Shown here: positions 1 to 6,011 of the stretch, in pieces
How the letters are laid out: the number at the start of each line of letters is the position of its first letter
Position numbering within the stretch: position 1 is the first letter of the stretch
DNA from: a virus
Direction: 5' to 3' (one strand)
Length of the DNA: 25,497 nucleotides
Virus record (IMG/VR): IMGVR_UViG_3300042261_001024
Location: 1-25,497 of that record
The notes under the pieces: generated by a model
The model's input: the letters and a program-made list of their open reading frames with translations, nothing else
Told to the model about the DNA's origin: nothing
Databases searched by the model: none
Translations under genes and position numbers: made by a program

Positions 1-222
1 ATGATCGATGGTTTGGCAGTAATTGTAGTAATCAACCAGCTCAGCATGAAGCTCAGAGACACCTGCTGGCATGCCACCACCTAGTGTTCGGACAGCAACG
101 TCCAACCACTCGGGGCAGCCATTGGCATCTACAGCTTCTTGCTCATAGTGAAGCTGGGTCGATTCCCCGCCATGCCAAACGACACGATCAGATGAATACG
201 TGTTGGGTTGATAAATAAACAT
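1..222 (-). CDS. hypothetical small protein, truncated by window edge
   Basis: An open frame runs leftward from an ATG at 222 to the window edge, giving at least 74 residues without a stop, so the C-terminus is missing. The protein starts MFIYQPNTYSSDRVVWHGG and is acidic and aromatic-rich, with no signal peptide or membrane segment. I do not recognise the family. It is the most downstream visible gene of a minus-strand series of tiny genes; its ATG lies 2 nt after the stop of the preceding gene (225), so the two are probably translationally coupled. The intergenic repeat found between the other genes of this series is absent here. Confidence 0.6.
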   Translation of the reverse strand, partial: MFIYQPNTYSSDRVVWHGGESTQLHYEQEAVDANGCPEWLDVAVRTLGGGMPAGVSELHAELVDYYNYCQTIDH

Positions 223-224
223 GA

Positions 225-392
225 TTACTTAGGTGCAATGATGTTGGAGAGAGCAGCGCGATAGCCATTGATCTCAGTGACCAATGCCTTACGCCGCTCC
301 TTAAGTTGAGCACGAATGTGGTCAGGGGTTTGATTCTCAGCCACCTTGACCGCAGCTACGGCAAGAAGCTGAGATAACTTGGCACGGAACAT
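225..392 (-). CDS. hypothetical 55-aa helical protein
   Basis: The frame can extend upstream to a GTG near 446, but that part reads through copy 1 of the intergenic repeat, whose other copies precede different genes. I therefore prefer the ATG at 392, giving 55 residues starting MFRAKLSQLLAVAAVKV. The protein is predicted largely helical, with an Ala/Val-rich N-terminal half and a basic middle (KERRKALV). No Shine-Dalgarno sequence is evident. Its function is unknown. It belongs to the minus-strand small-gene series and is followed after 2 nt by the next gene. Confidence 0.55.
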   Translation of the reverse strand: MFRAKLSQLLAVAAVKVAENQTPDHIRAQLKERRKALVTEINGYRAALSNIIAPK

Positions 393-404
393 GGCAAGAT
401 GTAA

Positions 405-471
405 GCCACCCTCAGTGGGTGGCAAGAACTGGGCAGGGGATTGCACCCTGCCTCCCGCTTTGACGGATCAG
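405..471 (-). repeat. structured intergenic repeat, copy 1
   Basis: Read on the minus strand, this copy starts CTGATCCGTCAAAGCGGG directly after the TAG stop of the upstream gene. It then forms a hairpin with a 7-bp stem (GGCAGGG/CCCTGCC) around the loop TGCAATC, followed by a second hairpin GCCACCC/GGGTGGC. The second loop (ACTGA) is shorter than in the other copies, so this is the most diverged 3' half. Short flanks AGCTG and CAGTT can pair around the first hairpin. Function unknown. Confidence 0.75.
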
Positions 472-681
472 CTAGTCGGCCATAGCCATACGCTGCTCGT
501 ACTCCATGTCAATGGCATGGAAACGAACATCTTGAATACGCTGGAATAAAGCTTCAATCTGCTGATTAGCTAAAGCAAGTTTGCCATCAGCAGAAAGAAA
601 AGTAACGTTCTCATCGCCTTCGGCAAACACCTCCATGCAATGCATAAGGAAATCAGCTTCTGTTGAAGTAAGTTGAAGCAT
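472..681 (-). CDS. hypothetical 69-aa protein
   Basis: An ATG at 681 opens a 69-residue frame (MLQLTSTEADFLMHCMEVFA...) ending in TAG. The protein is acidic, Met-rich and predicted mostly helical (QQIEALFQRIQDVRFHAIDM). It contains two cysteine-free halves, has no membrane segment, and belongs to no family I recognise. No Shine-Dalgarno is visible; the start lies about 14 nt after repeat copy 2. It is flanked by repeat copies 2 (upstream) and 1 (downstream), so it looks like one cassette in a series of gene-plus-repeat units. Confidence 0.6.
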   Translation of the reverse strand: MLQLTSTEADFLMHCMEVFAEGDENVTFLSADGKLALANQQIEALFQRIQDVRFHAIDMEYEQRMAMAD

Positions 682-694
682 GGTGCTAAGTTAT

Positions 695-769
695 TGTGCG
701 GTGCCCATCTCCGCTGGGGGCAATAACTGTGGGAGGGTTTGCACCTCCCAACCCGCTTTGACGGATCAG
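695..769 (-). repeat. structured intergenic repeat, copy 2
   Basis: On the minus strand the copy begins CTGATCCGTC, and the TGA in it is the stop codon of the upstream gene. Hairpin 1 has the stem GGGAGG/CCTCCC with loop TGCAAAC. Hairpin 2 has the stem TGCCC/GGGCA with loop CCAGCGGAGAT. Stem bases differ from copy 3 in a pairing-preserving way while the loops stay identical, which points to a conserved RNA or single-strand structure. The core GCCCATCTCCGCTGGGGG (+ strand) is shared exactly with copy 4. Confidence 0.85.
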
Positions 770-1014
770 CTGTAATCCTCGGGAAGCTCAACGAGCTCCG
801 CAAGAACCTGGTGTTGCAACTCCGAGTGGCCAGCAATCTTCAGACCCCATGCGGCGATCTGAAGTGCTTGCTCACGGCTAAGAAGCTGCGAGTGCCCGTC
901 CTCCATCCAGAAACGGATGGTGTCGAAGGCTCGTGCACCAAGCTCCTCCCTGGTAGGAAGCAGCAGACCTTCTTGCTGAAGGCCGTTGGTGCTGACGGTG
1001 TTGAAGACGCTCAT
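766..1014 (-). CDS. hypothetical 82-aa protein
   Basis: The ATG at 1014 opens an 82-residue frame (MSVFNTVSTNGLQQEG...) with a predicted helical, acidic C-terminus (QVLAELVELPEDYS). A GGAG motif overlaps the region just upstream (ACGGAGCGCCATG), a weak but plausible ribosome site. The TGA stop lies inside the first bases of repeat copy 2, and copy 3 sits upstream of the start. No domain is recognised. A longer frame on the opposite strand is a shadow and has no ribosome site. Confidence 0.65.
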   Translation of the reverse strand: MSVFNTVSTNGLQQEGLLLPTREELGARAFDTIRFWMEDGHSQLLSREQALQIAAWGLKIAGHSELQHQVLAELVELPEDYS

Positions 1015-1028
1015 GGCGCTCCGTAGTG

Positions 1029-1103
1029 TGTGCGGTACCCATCTCCGCTGGGGGTAAGAACTGGGACAGGGTTTGCACCTGCCCGCCCGCTTTTACGGAT
1101 CAG
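1029..1103 (-). repeat. structured intergenic repeat, copy 3
   Basis: On the minus strand the copy starts at the TGA stop of the 26-aa gene (CTGATCCGTAAAAGCGGG). Hairpin 1 is GGGCAGG/CCTGTCC (one G-U pair) with loop TGCAAAC. Hairpin 2 is TACCC/GGGTA with loop CCAGCGGAGAT. Compared with copy 2 (TGCCC/GGGCA), both sides of hairpin 2 have changed together (G-C to A-T), which is direct covariation evidence. The flanks GACTG and CAGTT can pair around hairpin 1. Confidence 0.85.
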
Positions 1104-1180
1104 TCGTGTACGTAACCAACAACACAGCTGATCACAAAGATCAGAATCAGTGCAGTTGTTTCGTGGTTAGTAAAAGCCAC
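1100..1180 (-). CDS. 26-aa single-pass membrane peptide
   Basis: A GTG at 1180 is preceded on the minus strand by a clear Shine-Dalgarno AGGAG 7 nt upstream (CAGGAGATCCCTGTG). It opens a 26-residue frame that is polar at the N-terminus (VAFTNHETT), then a continuous hydrophobic stretch ALILIFVISCVVGYV, then HD and a TGA shared with repeat copy 3. The composition is that of a single transmembrane helix with an outer charged end. Small membrane peptides in phages can act on the cell envelope or on membrane proteins, but the target here is unknown. The strong ribosome site, against weak sites for its neighbours, supports expression. Confidence 0.6.
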   Translation of the reverse strand: MAFTNHETTALILIFVISCVVGYVHD

Positions 1181-1192
1181 AGGGATCTCCTG

Positions 1193-1268
1193 TTGTGCGG
1201 TGCCCATCTCCGCTGGGGGCAATGCTGAGTGGGGGATTTGATCCCCCGGCATCACGCCTGGTACTCAG
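1193..1268 (-). repeat. structured intergenic repeat, copy 4 (variant 5' half)
   Basis: The downstream half matches copy 2 exactly over about 30 bp (TGCCC/GGGCA hairpin with loop CCAGCGGAGAT). The upstream half has lost CTGATCCGTCAAAGCGGG but keeps the architecture with different sequence: an outer 6-bp stem CTGAGT/ACTCAG (overlapping the TGA stop of the upstream gene) and an inner hairpin GGGGGA/TCCCCC with loop TCAAA. Conservation of shape without sequence argues that the fold matters. Confidence 0.8.
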
Positions 1269-1516
1269 AAAGGAATGTCATCAGATTGCGAATTCCACCA
1301 TGCGTTAGCCGCATGTTGGTCATCAGTAATCCAGCCTTCCTCTTCAGCTTGTACTTCCAGCATCCATTGAGGTGTGTTAACAATCTCTTGAATGCCACGA
1401 AGGTATGCAAGCTGGCGGTCGGTAGTCATGACATTGAATGCAATGGGATGTTCTGCGTGGTACGGGTGCGCAGCCCCCGAAGACAAATTAAATCCAACCG
1501 AATCCAACCATTTCAA
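1265..1516 (-). CDS. hypothetical protein, up to 83 aa
   Basis: The frame from a TTG at 1516 gives 83 residues. An internal ATG at 1429 would give 54 residues starting MTTDRQLAYLRG. The protein is Trp/Gln-rich and acidic (QAEEEGWITDDQHAANAWW) with no recognised domain. A GAGGG lies about 13 nt before the TTG and no ribosome site precedes the ATG, so the start is unresolved. It is the first gene of the minus-strand series, downstream of the ~400 bp non-coding block, and its stop overlaps repeat copy 4. Confidence 0.55.
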   Translation of the reverse strand: MKWLDSVGFNLSSGAAHPYHAEHPIAFNVMTTDRQLAYLRGIQEIVNTPQWMLEVQAEEEGWITDDQHAANAWWNSQSDDIPF

Positions 1517-1916
1517 CGCCGAAGCAATCCCTCTTCACACCGTCGCAACCTCCACGTCAACCCCTTGCCACTGTCTTATCTTGGAAAAGTCCAGTGATAG
1601 CAAGGGATTTGGGGAGTCGCGCCCGAGTTCTAGGGGTAAATGTGTTGATTTCAAGACGAAAACAAAGGATTTAGGTTAGGTGTGCTAGAAAATTTATGCG
1701 TAGGGCTTGTCAGCATACACTGACATCCCACGGGTAAATTTTGGACCACCCACCCATTCTTTTTTTTCTTCCCACATTTCACTTCGGCTAATGGTTGGGA
1801 GAAGCGTCAGATAATTTTGGACCCTATTTGCCATATATAAGGCCCTTCTTTTGTATAACAGTGATACATAAAATGCTTTTTGTAATTATTTTCCCTAATT
1901 AGCCCAAAAAATGCCA
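1517..1916. other. non-coding, dyad-containing probable control region
   Basis: No convincing gene is present on either strand. Three structures stand out. A hairpin at 1703-1729 (TGTCAG/CTGACA, loop CATACA, extended by GGG/CCC) is one. An 11-bp direct repeat AATTTTGGACC occurs at 1737-1747 and 1813-1823. An operator-like dyad TGTAT-n7-ATACA lies at 1852-1868. The block lies upstream of the minus-strand small-gene series and downstream of the 1967-2182 gene terminator, so it is where the promoter of the minus series should be. A weak candidate promoter on the minus strand is TTGCTA-n17-GATAAG near 1575-1603. Confidence 0.45.
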
Positions 1917-1945
1917 CAAAAAAGCCGGGGTTTTAGGCCCCGGCT
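1917..1945 (-). terminator. intrinsic terminator of the 1967-2182 gene
   Basis: On the minus strand an 8-bp GC-rich stem (AGCCGGGG/CCCCGGCT, 7-nt loop) is followed directly by a run of T. It sits about 20 nt after the stop of the 1967-2182 gene. On the + strand the stem is followed by the AT-rich GATTTAAATTT, so weak bidirectional function is possible. Confidence 0.85.
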
Positions 1946-1966
1946 GATTTAAATTTAATGCTTTGT

Positions 1967-2182
1967 TTATAAACCTTCTTTTTTCCGCTTGTAAGCCAGT
2001 GTTGCTCGCTTCGCTTTTTCAAATGCTTCCTCATCTGGAAGCTCATATGCCAAATTCATCTTGGCATCAGTAACAAAATTACGCACATCTAACGAATCGC
2101 TCCCTTTTACCGCCATGTCCATGGCTTTGTTCTTTATCGCTTCCAGTGCTTCGACCCTTTTTTGGCGCGTTCCAGCGTCCAT
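1967..2182 (-). CDS. hypothetical 71-aa helical charged protein
   Basis: An ATG at 2182 opens a 71-residue frame (MDAGTRQKRVEALEAIKNKA...) rich in Lys, Glu and Ala and predicted almost entirely helical, with a basic C-terminus (TLAYKRKKEGL). No domain is recognised. It is a single-gene unit ending in a strong intrinsic terminator and divergent from the large + strand structural block starting at 2283. That isolated, divergent placement is common for regulators, but no DNA-binding motif is evident, so a role is not assigned. Confidence 0.65.
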   Translation of the reverse strand: MDAGTRQKRVEALEAIKNKAMDMAVKGSDSLDVRNFVTDAKMNLAYELPDEEAFEKAKRATLAYKRKKEGL

Positions 2183-2282
2183 TGCTGTTTTCTTTGGTTT
2201 ATTTACTCAATATAACCCAAATAATTCTTGAGTTTTTTACTTATAGAATGTAAAAAGGCTTAAAAGTACCAAATAATTTCAA
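2183..2282. promoter_or_regulatory. divergent intergenic spacer
   Basis: This 100-bp AT-rich spacer separates the minus gene (start 2182) from the + strand gene at 2283, so it must hold both promoters if each is transcribed from here. A -10-like TAGAAT lies at 2244-2249 for the + direction, but no well-spaced -35 is visible. No Shine-Dalgarno precedes the 2283 ATG. Confidence 0.4.
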
Positions 2283-4526
2283 ATGGCTTTATCTCCTGCG
2301 GATTTTTACGCATACAGCCGCGCAACAGGGGTTGAAATCCCGGAAGATCCGCAAGAAAAAGCGGCAATGGCACCGGAAGTACTGGAATTTCGTCGTAATC
2401 AACTCAAAGCCCCACAACAAGAGTCAAATCCACTCCAGTTCCTTGGTACATCCGCACTTGCAGTAGGTGCAACCATTGGTGCCGGCTTAGCAGCCCGTCG
2501 ATTCCTGGGACGTGGCCAACAAATTCCCAAAGGACCAGCCAAATCTGCAACCGCTGGCGTTACACAAGCTGATCTTGACAAATTACAAACAGCAGCTGGC
2601 AGAAAAACACAAGTTAATTTTGACGATTGGTTGGCAGAACAACAACGTTTAGAGCGTCAACAGGTTTATGAAACAGTTGCTGCAAAATCTGCAGAAGAAT
2701 TACCACCTATTTACAGGCCCAAAGGCGATATTCAAGAAGACGTTTTAATTACTAGCCCAATAACCGGTGAAATTTATAAACGTGGACAAAGCCCTCAGGG
2801 TACATCAGCAACATACGTAGCTCCTTCCAAAGAACCGGGAGAAATTGCAGGATTTACATCGGTAAGCGTATCGGAAGCATTAGGAGACCCAACTGACAAA
2901 CTTTTAAGAGAGCTGGGTGAAATGCAAGCAGCTCGCAAGAAAGAACTGACATCCCGCATGAGTCAAGCGTATGGACAACGTTTGCAAAAAACAGCGGACG
3001 AATTAATTGAACAGCTTCGTTCTGAAACTGTTGACCTCACTACACTCCAGAACGCAACTGAAAACTTACAACGCGCTCAATTTGCAGGTGCCGTCGAATC
3101 TGGCGAGGATCAAATGACTGGTCGCATAAAATCCCAGTTGCAACGTAATGAAGATTACGACATGTCTCAAGTTGAAATGCTTGAGAACATTGCATCTCAA
3201 AATCAACCTCAAGTTATTGGTTATGAACCGGACGCAGCAATTAATCAAGCAGCTTCTCAACTACCCGACGGTTTACCTGTTGACCAAGCTGAACTTTTAA
3301 CAACAAAAAAACCTAAATATTTTATTCGCGAACGCGTGTTTCAACAACCAGGTGCACGTCTTCAAGAAGAAGCAAAAAAAACGCAACGTTATCAAACTCC
3401 TACTCCTGTTTCGGTAATAGGTCGTTATCCGCCAGCCCCTCAAAACCCTCCCTCTCCTTACGTAAAATTTCCGGGTCAATTTGGCAGTTCAACAGGCGAA
3501 GCTATCGTTGTTAGTCCGGTTGAACCTGTTGCCGGTTTAACAAATATTCGCCGGGGTAATGTTGAATTTACAGCCACTGAAGCACGTTTGGGTCCGACTG
3601 GCCGTCCTGCGCGATTTACTGTTTTGCCTCTTGGAACACCAACGGAAGGTAGGACTTTTACTGGTTCGTCAACGCCAACAATGAGCGCAGATGAAATGGC
3701 CGCAAAATTAACTGAAATGCAACTTAGCCAAGAAAAACAAATTCAAAACACAATGGCTCGTGGTTTAAGTGAAGCGCGAGCAAAGCGAAACATTCAATTA
3801 TCCGAAAGTCAACGCCAGGCAATCGAAGAATCTCTTCCTGGTTTTTCGCCGGAAGACTTAATGAGTCGCACTGGAGTTGTTGGATATGGTGATATTTTAG
3901 AAGCTGAACGTTTTGCAGAAGAACAAACATCCAAGTCAGGTCGTTTAAAAGCGTTAGAAGAAGGTGGTTTTTTGGAAGAACAAATTGATCCCGGTCAACT
4001 TCGCGTTGCACCGCAACAAGTTCGCCCTGGTGTGATGATTCGCCCTGCATCTAAAACTTCTTATCGAGGAATGACGGGCCGTCCAGGTTTTGGTATTTAT
4101 GGTGAGCAAGCTCCTGGCACCGCAGGAACGCCTGGTTTTGGTGCTGGTGCCGTAGAAGCTAGAAAAATAATTAAAACAGAAGGTGAAGAACGTGGAGTCA
4201 CAACACCACGAGCTTTTATTCCTGGCGTTGATGACCCTCAAATGAGAACGCCAGAAGGTTTTGTCTATACAGAAGAAGCAATGACGCAACCAACACAGGC
4301 TCGTGGAGGTTACCGGCGTTATGGGACGCAACCCCCCACGCGACCAGAGGCTGCACTTGAGGCCTTTGATGCTTCGCGTCATTTGCGGCAGCTTCAACAA
4401 GCTGGTCGTTTCGAAGAGGCTCAGGCTTTTGTTGATAAAATGAAAGAAGAACGTGGCATTACTGCTTTGGGTCAGTCGCAACCTTTGCGTCAACCAATAA
4501 ATCGACGCGGCAAGTTCGGAGCTTAA
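2283..4526 (+). CDS. large low-complexity virion-like protein (747 aa)
   Basis: This 747-residue protein has a hydrophobic Gly/Ala-rich segment at about residues 51-75 (FLGTSALAVGATIGAGLAAR), then a long Gln/Glu/Arg/Pro-rich body with short coiled-coil-like stretches (about 225-275 and 500-545) and a Gly/Pro/Arg-rich C-terminus. No enzymatic motif is seen. It is the first and largest gene of a + strand block running into terminase and head genes without an obvious terminator. Large, mostly disordered proteins with one membrane-prone segment in this position often are internal or ejected virion proteins; that role is inference. Codons are AT-rich compared with the capsid gene. The start is the first ATG, without a Shine-Dalgarno. 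Confidence 0.75.
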   Translation: MALSPADFYAYSRATGVEIPEDPQEKAAMAPEVLEFRRNQLKAPQQESNPLQFLGTSALAVGATIGAGLAARRFLGRGQQIPKGPAKSATAGVTQADLDKLQTAAGRKTQVNFDDWLAEQQRLERQQVYETVAAKSAEELPPIYRPKGDIQEDVLITSPITGEIYKRGQSPQGTSATYVAPSKEPGEIAGFTSVSVSEALGDPTDKLLRELGEMQAARKKELTSRMSQAYGQRLQKTADELIEQLRSETVDLTTLQNATENLQRAQFAGAVESGEDQMTGRIKSQLQRNEDYDMSQVEMLENIASQNQPQVIGYEPDAAINQAASQLPDGLPVDQAELLTTKKPKYFIRERVFQQPGARLQEEAKKTQRYQTPTPVSVIGRYPPAPQNPPSPYVKFPGQFGSSTGEAIVVSPVEPVAGLTNIRRGNVEFTATEARLGPTGRPARFTVLPLGTPTEGRTFTGSSTPTMSADEMAAKLTEMQLSQEKQIQNTMARGLSEARAKRNIQLSESQRQAIEESLPGFSPEDLMSRTGVVGYGDILEAERFAEEQTSKSGRLKALEEGGFLEEQIDPGQLRVAPQQVRPGVMIRPASKTSYRGMTGRPGFGIYGEQAPGTAGTPGFGAGAVEARKIIKTEGEERGVTTPRAFIPGVDDPQMRTPEGFVYTEEAMTQPTQARGGYRRYGTQPPTRPEAALEAFDASRHLRQLQQAGRFEEAQAFVDKMKEERGITALGQSQPLRQPINRRGKFGA

Positions 4527-4528
4527 TC

Positions 4529-4753
4529 ATGGCTGAAGGAAAGAAAAAAGAAAAAAAGTGGATTCAAGGCATGGAGATGAAGGAAGGCGCCTTCACAGCC
4601 AAAGCCAAAAGAAAGGGAATCACCTCGGCTCAGCTCCAGGAGAATGTGCTTGCCAACCCAGAAAAGTACGACGAAAAAACGGTAAAACAAGCTAACCTTC
4701 GTAAAACGTTAGTAGGCTTGCACAATAAAAAGAAAAGTAAAAAAGAAGGCTGA
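4529..4753 (+). CDS. small lysine-rich protein (74 aa)
   Basis: This 74-residue, very basic protein has lysine clusters at both ends (EGKKKEKKW and HNKKKSKKEG). Its centre, EGAFTAKAKRKG followed by ANPEKYDEKTVKQANLRKTL, resembles a small protein family I recall from phages and viruses (a Gly-Ala-Phe-x-x-Lys-Ala motif, then Asn-Pro-x-Lys-Tyr, then Lys-Gln-Ala-Asn-Leu). The function of that family is not known to me. The ATG is 2 nt after the preceding stop, and the stop overlaps the next ATG (TGATG), so it is coupled to both neighbours. DNA binding or packing inside the capsid is possible from the charge alone. Confidence 0.75.
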   Translation: MAEGKKKEKKWIQGMEMKEGAFTAKAKRKGITSAQLQENVLANPEKYDEKTVKQANLRKTLVGLHNKKKSKKEG

Positions 4754-5406
4754 TGGCTAAAGACGCACGGTTAGATCTTGGTCGTTACGTTCAAAATCCT
4801 TTTGACAATACAGCGCAACTAAAACGGCGTTTAGATTTTAATGAACTGTTTGAGTCCAAGCCTTCAACAGGCCAATACCCCTGGAACCCATCAAGATTTA
4901 ATGAGACGGACTTAATGCGTCGCATGATGACGCGGAAACGTACATTAAACCCACGTCTTGAATTCGTACCTAATACTCCATTCTTTGATGACAACTCTCA
5001 GGTAACCCCTGAGTATGACATGTTTGGTCTAGGTCGTTTTAATCGGCCAGAAGATTATGATTTTAATGAGGGACGTGCACGAACAGCGTTGCGCCCTCAA
5101 GATCAACCAGATTTCAATCCAATGTGGATGGAGGCGTACAAAATTAGCCCAACCCTAAATCCGGGTAAGATGGCTAAAAATCCAATGCCACGTATGCGTA
5201 ACCCAGATCCCAATGGTTATCTGATGGCTATGGCTGAGAAGCGGGCCGAGAATGAAGTGGAAGATAAACCCTCAATTGCTCAACTTCTTGACCGTCAAGG
5301 TTTAATTAAAGCAGAACAGGCAGAAGCAGAAGCCAAAGCAGGTGAAACAACCGCTGATGACAATGAACTTGAAACAAACGTTTCCCCTGGGAAAACAGTA
5401 AGTTAA
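4753..5406 (+). CDS. hypothetical virion-block protein (217 aa)
   Basis: This 217-residue protein has an Asn/Pro/Arg/Phe-rich body with many aromatic residues (PRLEFVPNTPFFDDNSQ) and an acidic, Ala/Glu-rich tail from about residue 165. It has no membrane segment and no recognised domain. The ATG overlaps the stop of the 4529 gene, and AAGAAGG just upstream can serve as a ribosome site. It lies between a basic small protein and a series of glycine-zipper proteins, suggesting a structural role only by position. Confidence 0.65.
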   Translation: MAKDARLDLGRYVQNPFDNTAQLKRRLDFNELFESKPSTGQYPWNPSRFNETDLMRRMMTRKRTLNPRLEFVPNTPFFDDNSQVTPEYDMFGLGRFNRPEDYDFNEGRARTALRPQDQPDFNPMWMEAYKISPTLNPGKMAKNPMPRMRNPDPNGYLMAMAEKRAENEVEDKPSIAQLLDRQGLIKAEQAEAEAKAGETTADDNELETNVSPGKTVS

Positions 5407-5439
5407 CTCTCGATAGAATACATAAAAAGGTAAAGAAAT

Positions 5440-6009
5440 ATGCGTGCGCTTCTCGGCAGGCTTGCAAACATCGCTAGAAGCAATCCTGACGTTGCGGCGC
5501 AGGTTGGAGCCGGTAGTGCCCTTGCCGGTGGCTTTGGTTTGTTAAGCGGTAGTGTTCCAGCAGCTGCAACATATGCGGCGGCAGATTTCTTAACGTCTTA
5601 TCCTGCAACCCTGGCAGCCAGGAAGCTGGGGCAAAAGTACATCACAAAACCCGTCAACATTTTAGGTAAAAAAATTGCACCTGAAACAGTACGCGGCGGC
5701 CTAGAAACAACAACAAACGTTTTGGCTTCTGTTGGCGCACCATTCGCTGTTGATGCTGCTGTTGGTCGTTATTTATATCCGCAACCAACTGTTGAATCCC
5801 AAAGCCAACAAATTATGCAAGAAATGCAGCAACGCGCTGCAGTCAATCAGTTAGAAGGACCACAAGCCGTAGCACCTGGCACCCAATTCCAGATGCAAGG
5901 TCTTGAGCACACCTTCTTAAAAAACTATGTCAAACCACAAAACTACATGAGTAGCTTAATGCCCGGCTATGACGAAACCTTGGCTCAACTTCGCTCGCCG
6001 CTGGGATAG
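5440..6009 (+). CDS. glycine/alanine-rich membrane-active protein (189 aa)
   Basis: This 189-residue protein has two hydrophobic, small-residue-rich regions: residues 18-60 (VGAGSALAGGFGLLSG and following) and 92-112. A Gln-rich stretch follows (about 117-150) and then a polar C-terminus. The G-x-x-x-G/A spacing is typical of glycine-zipper segments in proteins that insert into membranes, including phage ejection proteins and holin-like proteins. An AAAGG motif lies 9 nt before the ATG. It is one of four similar-looking proteins in the window (also 6012, 7002 and 17137), which argues for a shared virion function rather than lysis. Confidence 0.65.
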   Translation: MRALLGRLANIARSNPDVAAQVGAGSALAGGFGLLSGSVPAAATYAAADFLTSYPATLAARKLGQKYITKPVNILGKKIAPETVRGGLETTTNVLASVGAPFAVDAAVGRYLYPQPTVESQSQQIMQEMQQRAAVNQLEGPQAVAPGTQFQMQGLEHTFLKNYVKPQNYMSSLMPGYDETLAQLRSPLG

Positions 6010-6011
6010 AC

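Noticed and set aside
393-446. N-terminal extension of the 225-392 gene through repeat copy 1 (starting MQSPAQFLPP)
   Set aside because: The same reading appears in copy 3 ahead of a different frame and is a short stopped peptide in copy 2. It is shifted in copy 4, so it reflects the repeat, not a shared protein domain.
739-1026. + strand open frame of 95 codons
   Set aside because: It runs opposite the 766-1014 gene and two repeat copies, has no ribosome site, and its product has no sensible composition.
405-1268. Repeats as a CRISPR array
   Set aside because: The spacers are genes of different length (80-250 bp), the repeats are about 70-75 bp and imperfect, and no cas genes are present.
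405-1268. Repeats as tRNA genes or tRNA remnants
   Set aside because: Hairpin 1 has a 7-nt TGCAAAC loop that looks like a T-arm, but there is no acceptor stem, anticodon arm or CCA-side pairing around it.
405-1268. Repeats as integron attC sites
   Set aside because: The typical R-prime/R-double-prime core motifs (RYYYAAC and GTTRRRY at the ends) are absent and no integrase is visible.
1392-1679. + strand open frames at 1229-1597 and 1392-1679
   Set aside because: They overlap each other and the minus-strand gene, lack ribosome sites, and have Ser/Arg/Pro-rich shadow-like composition.
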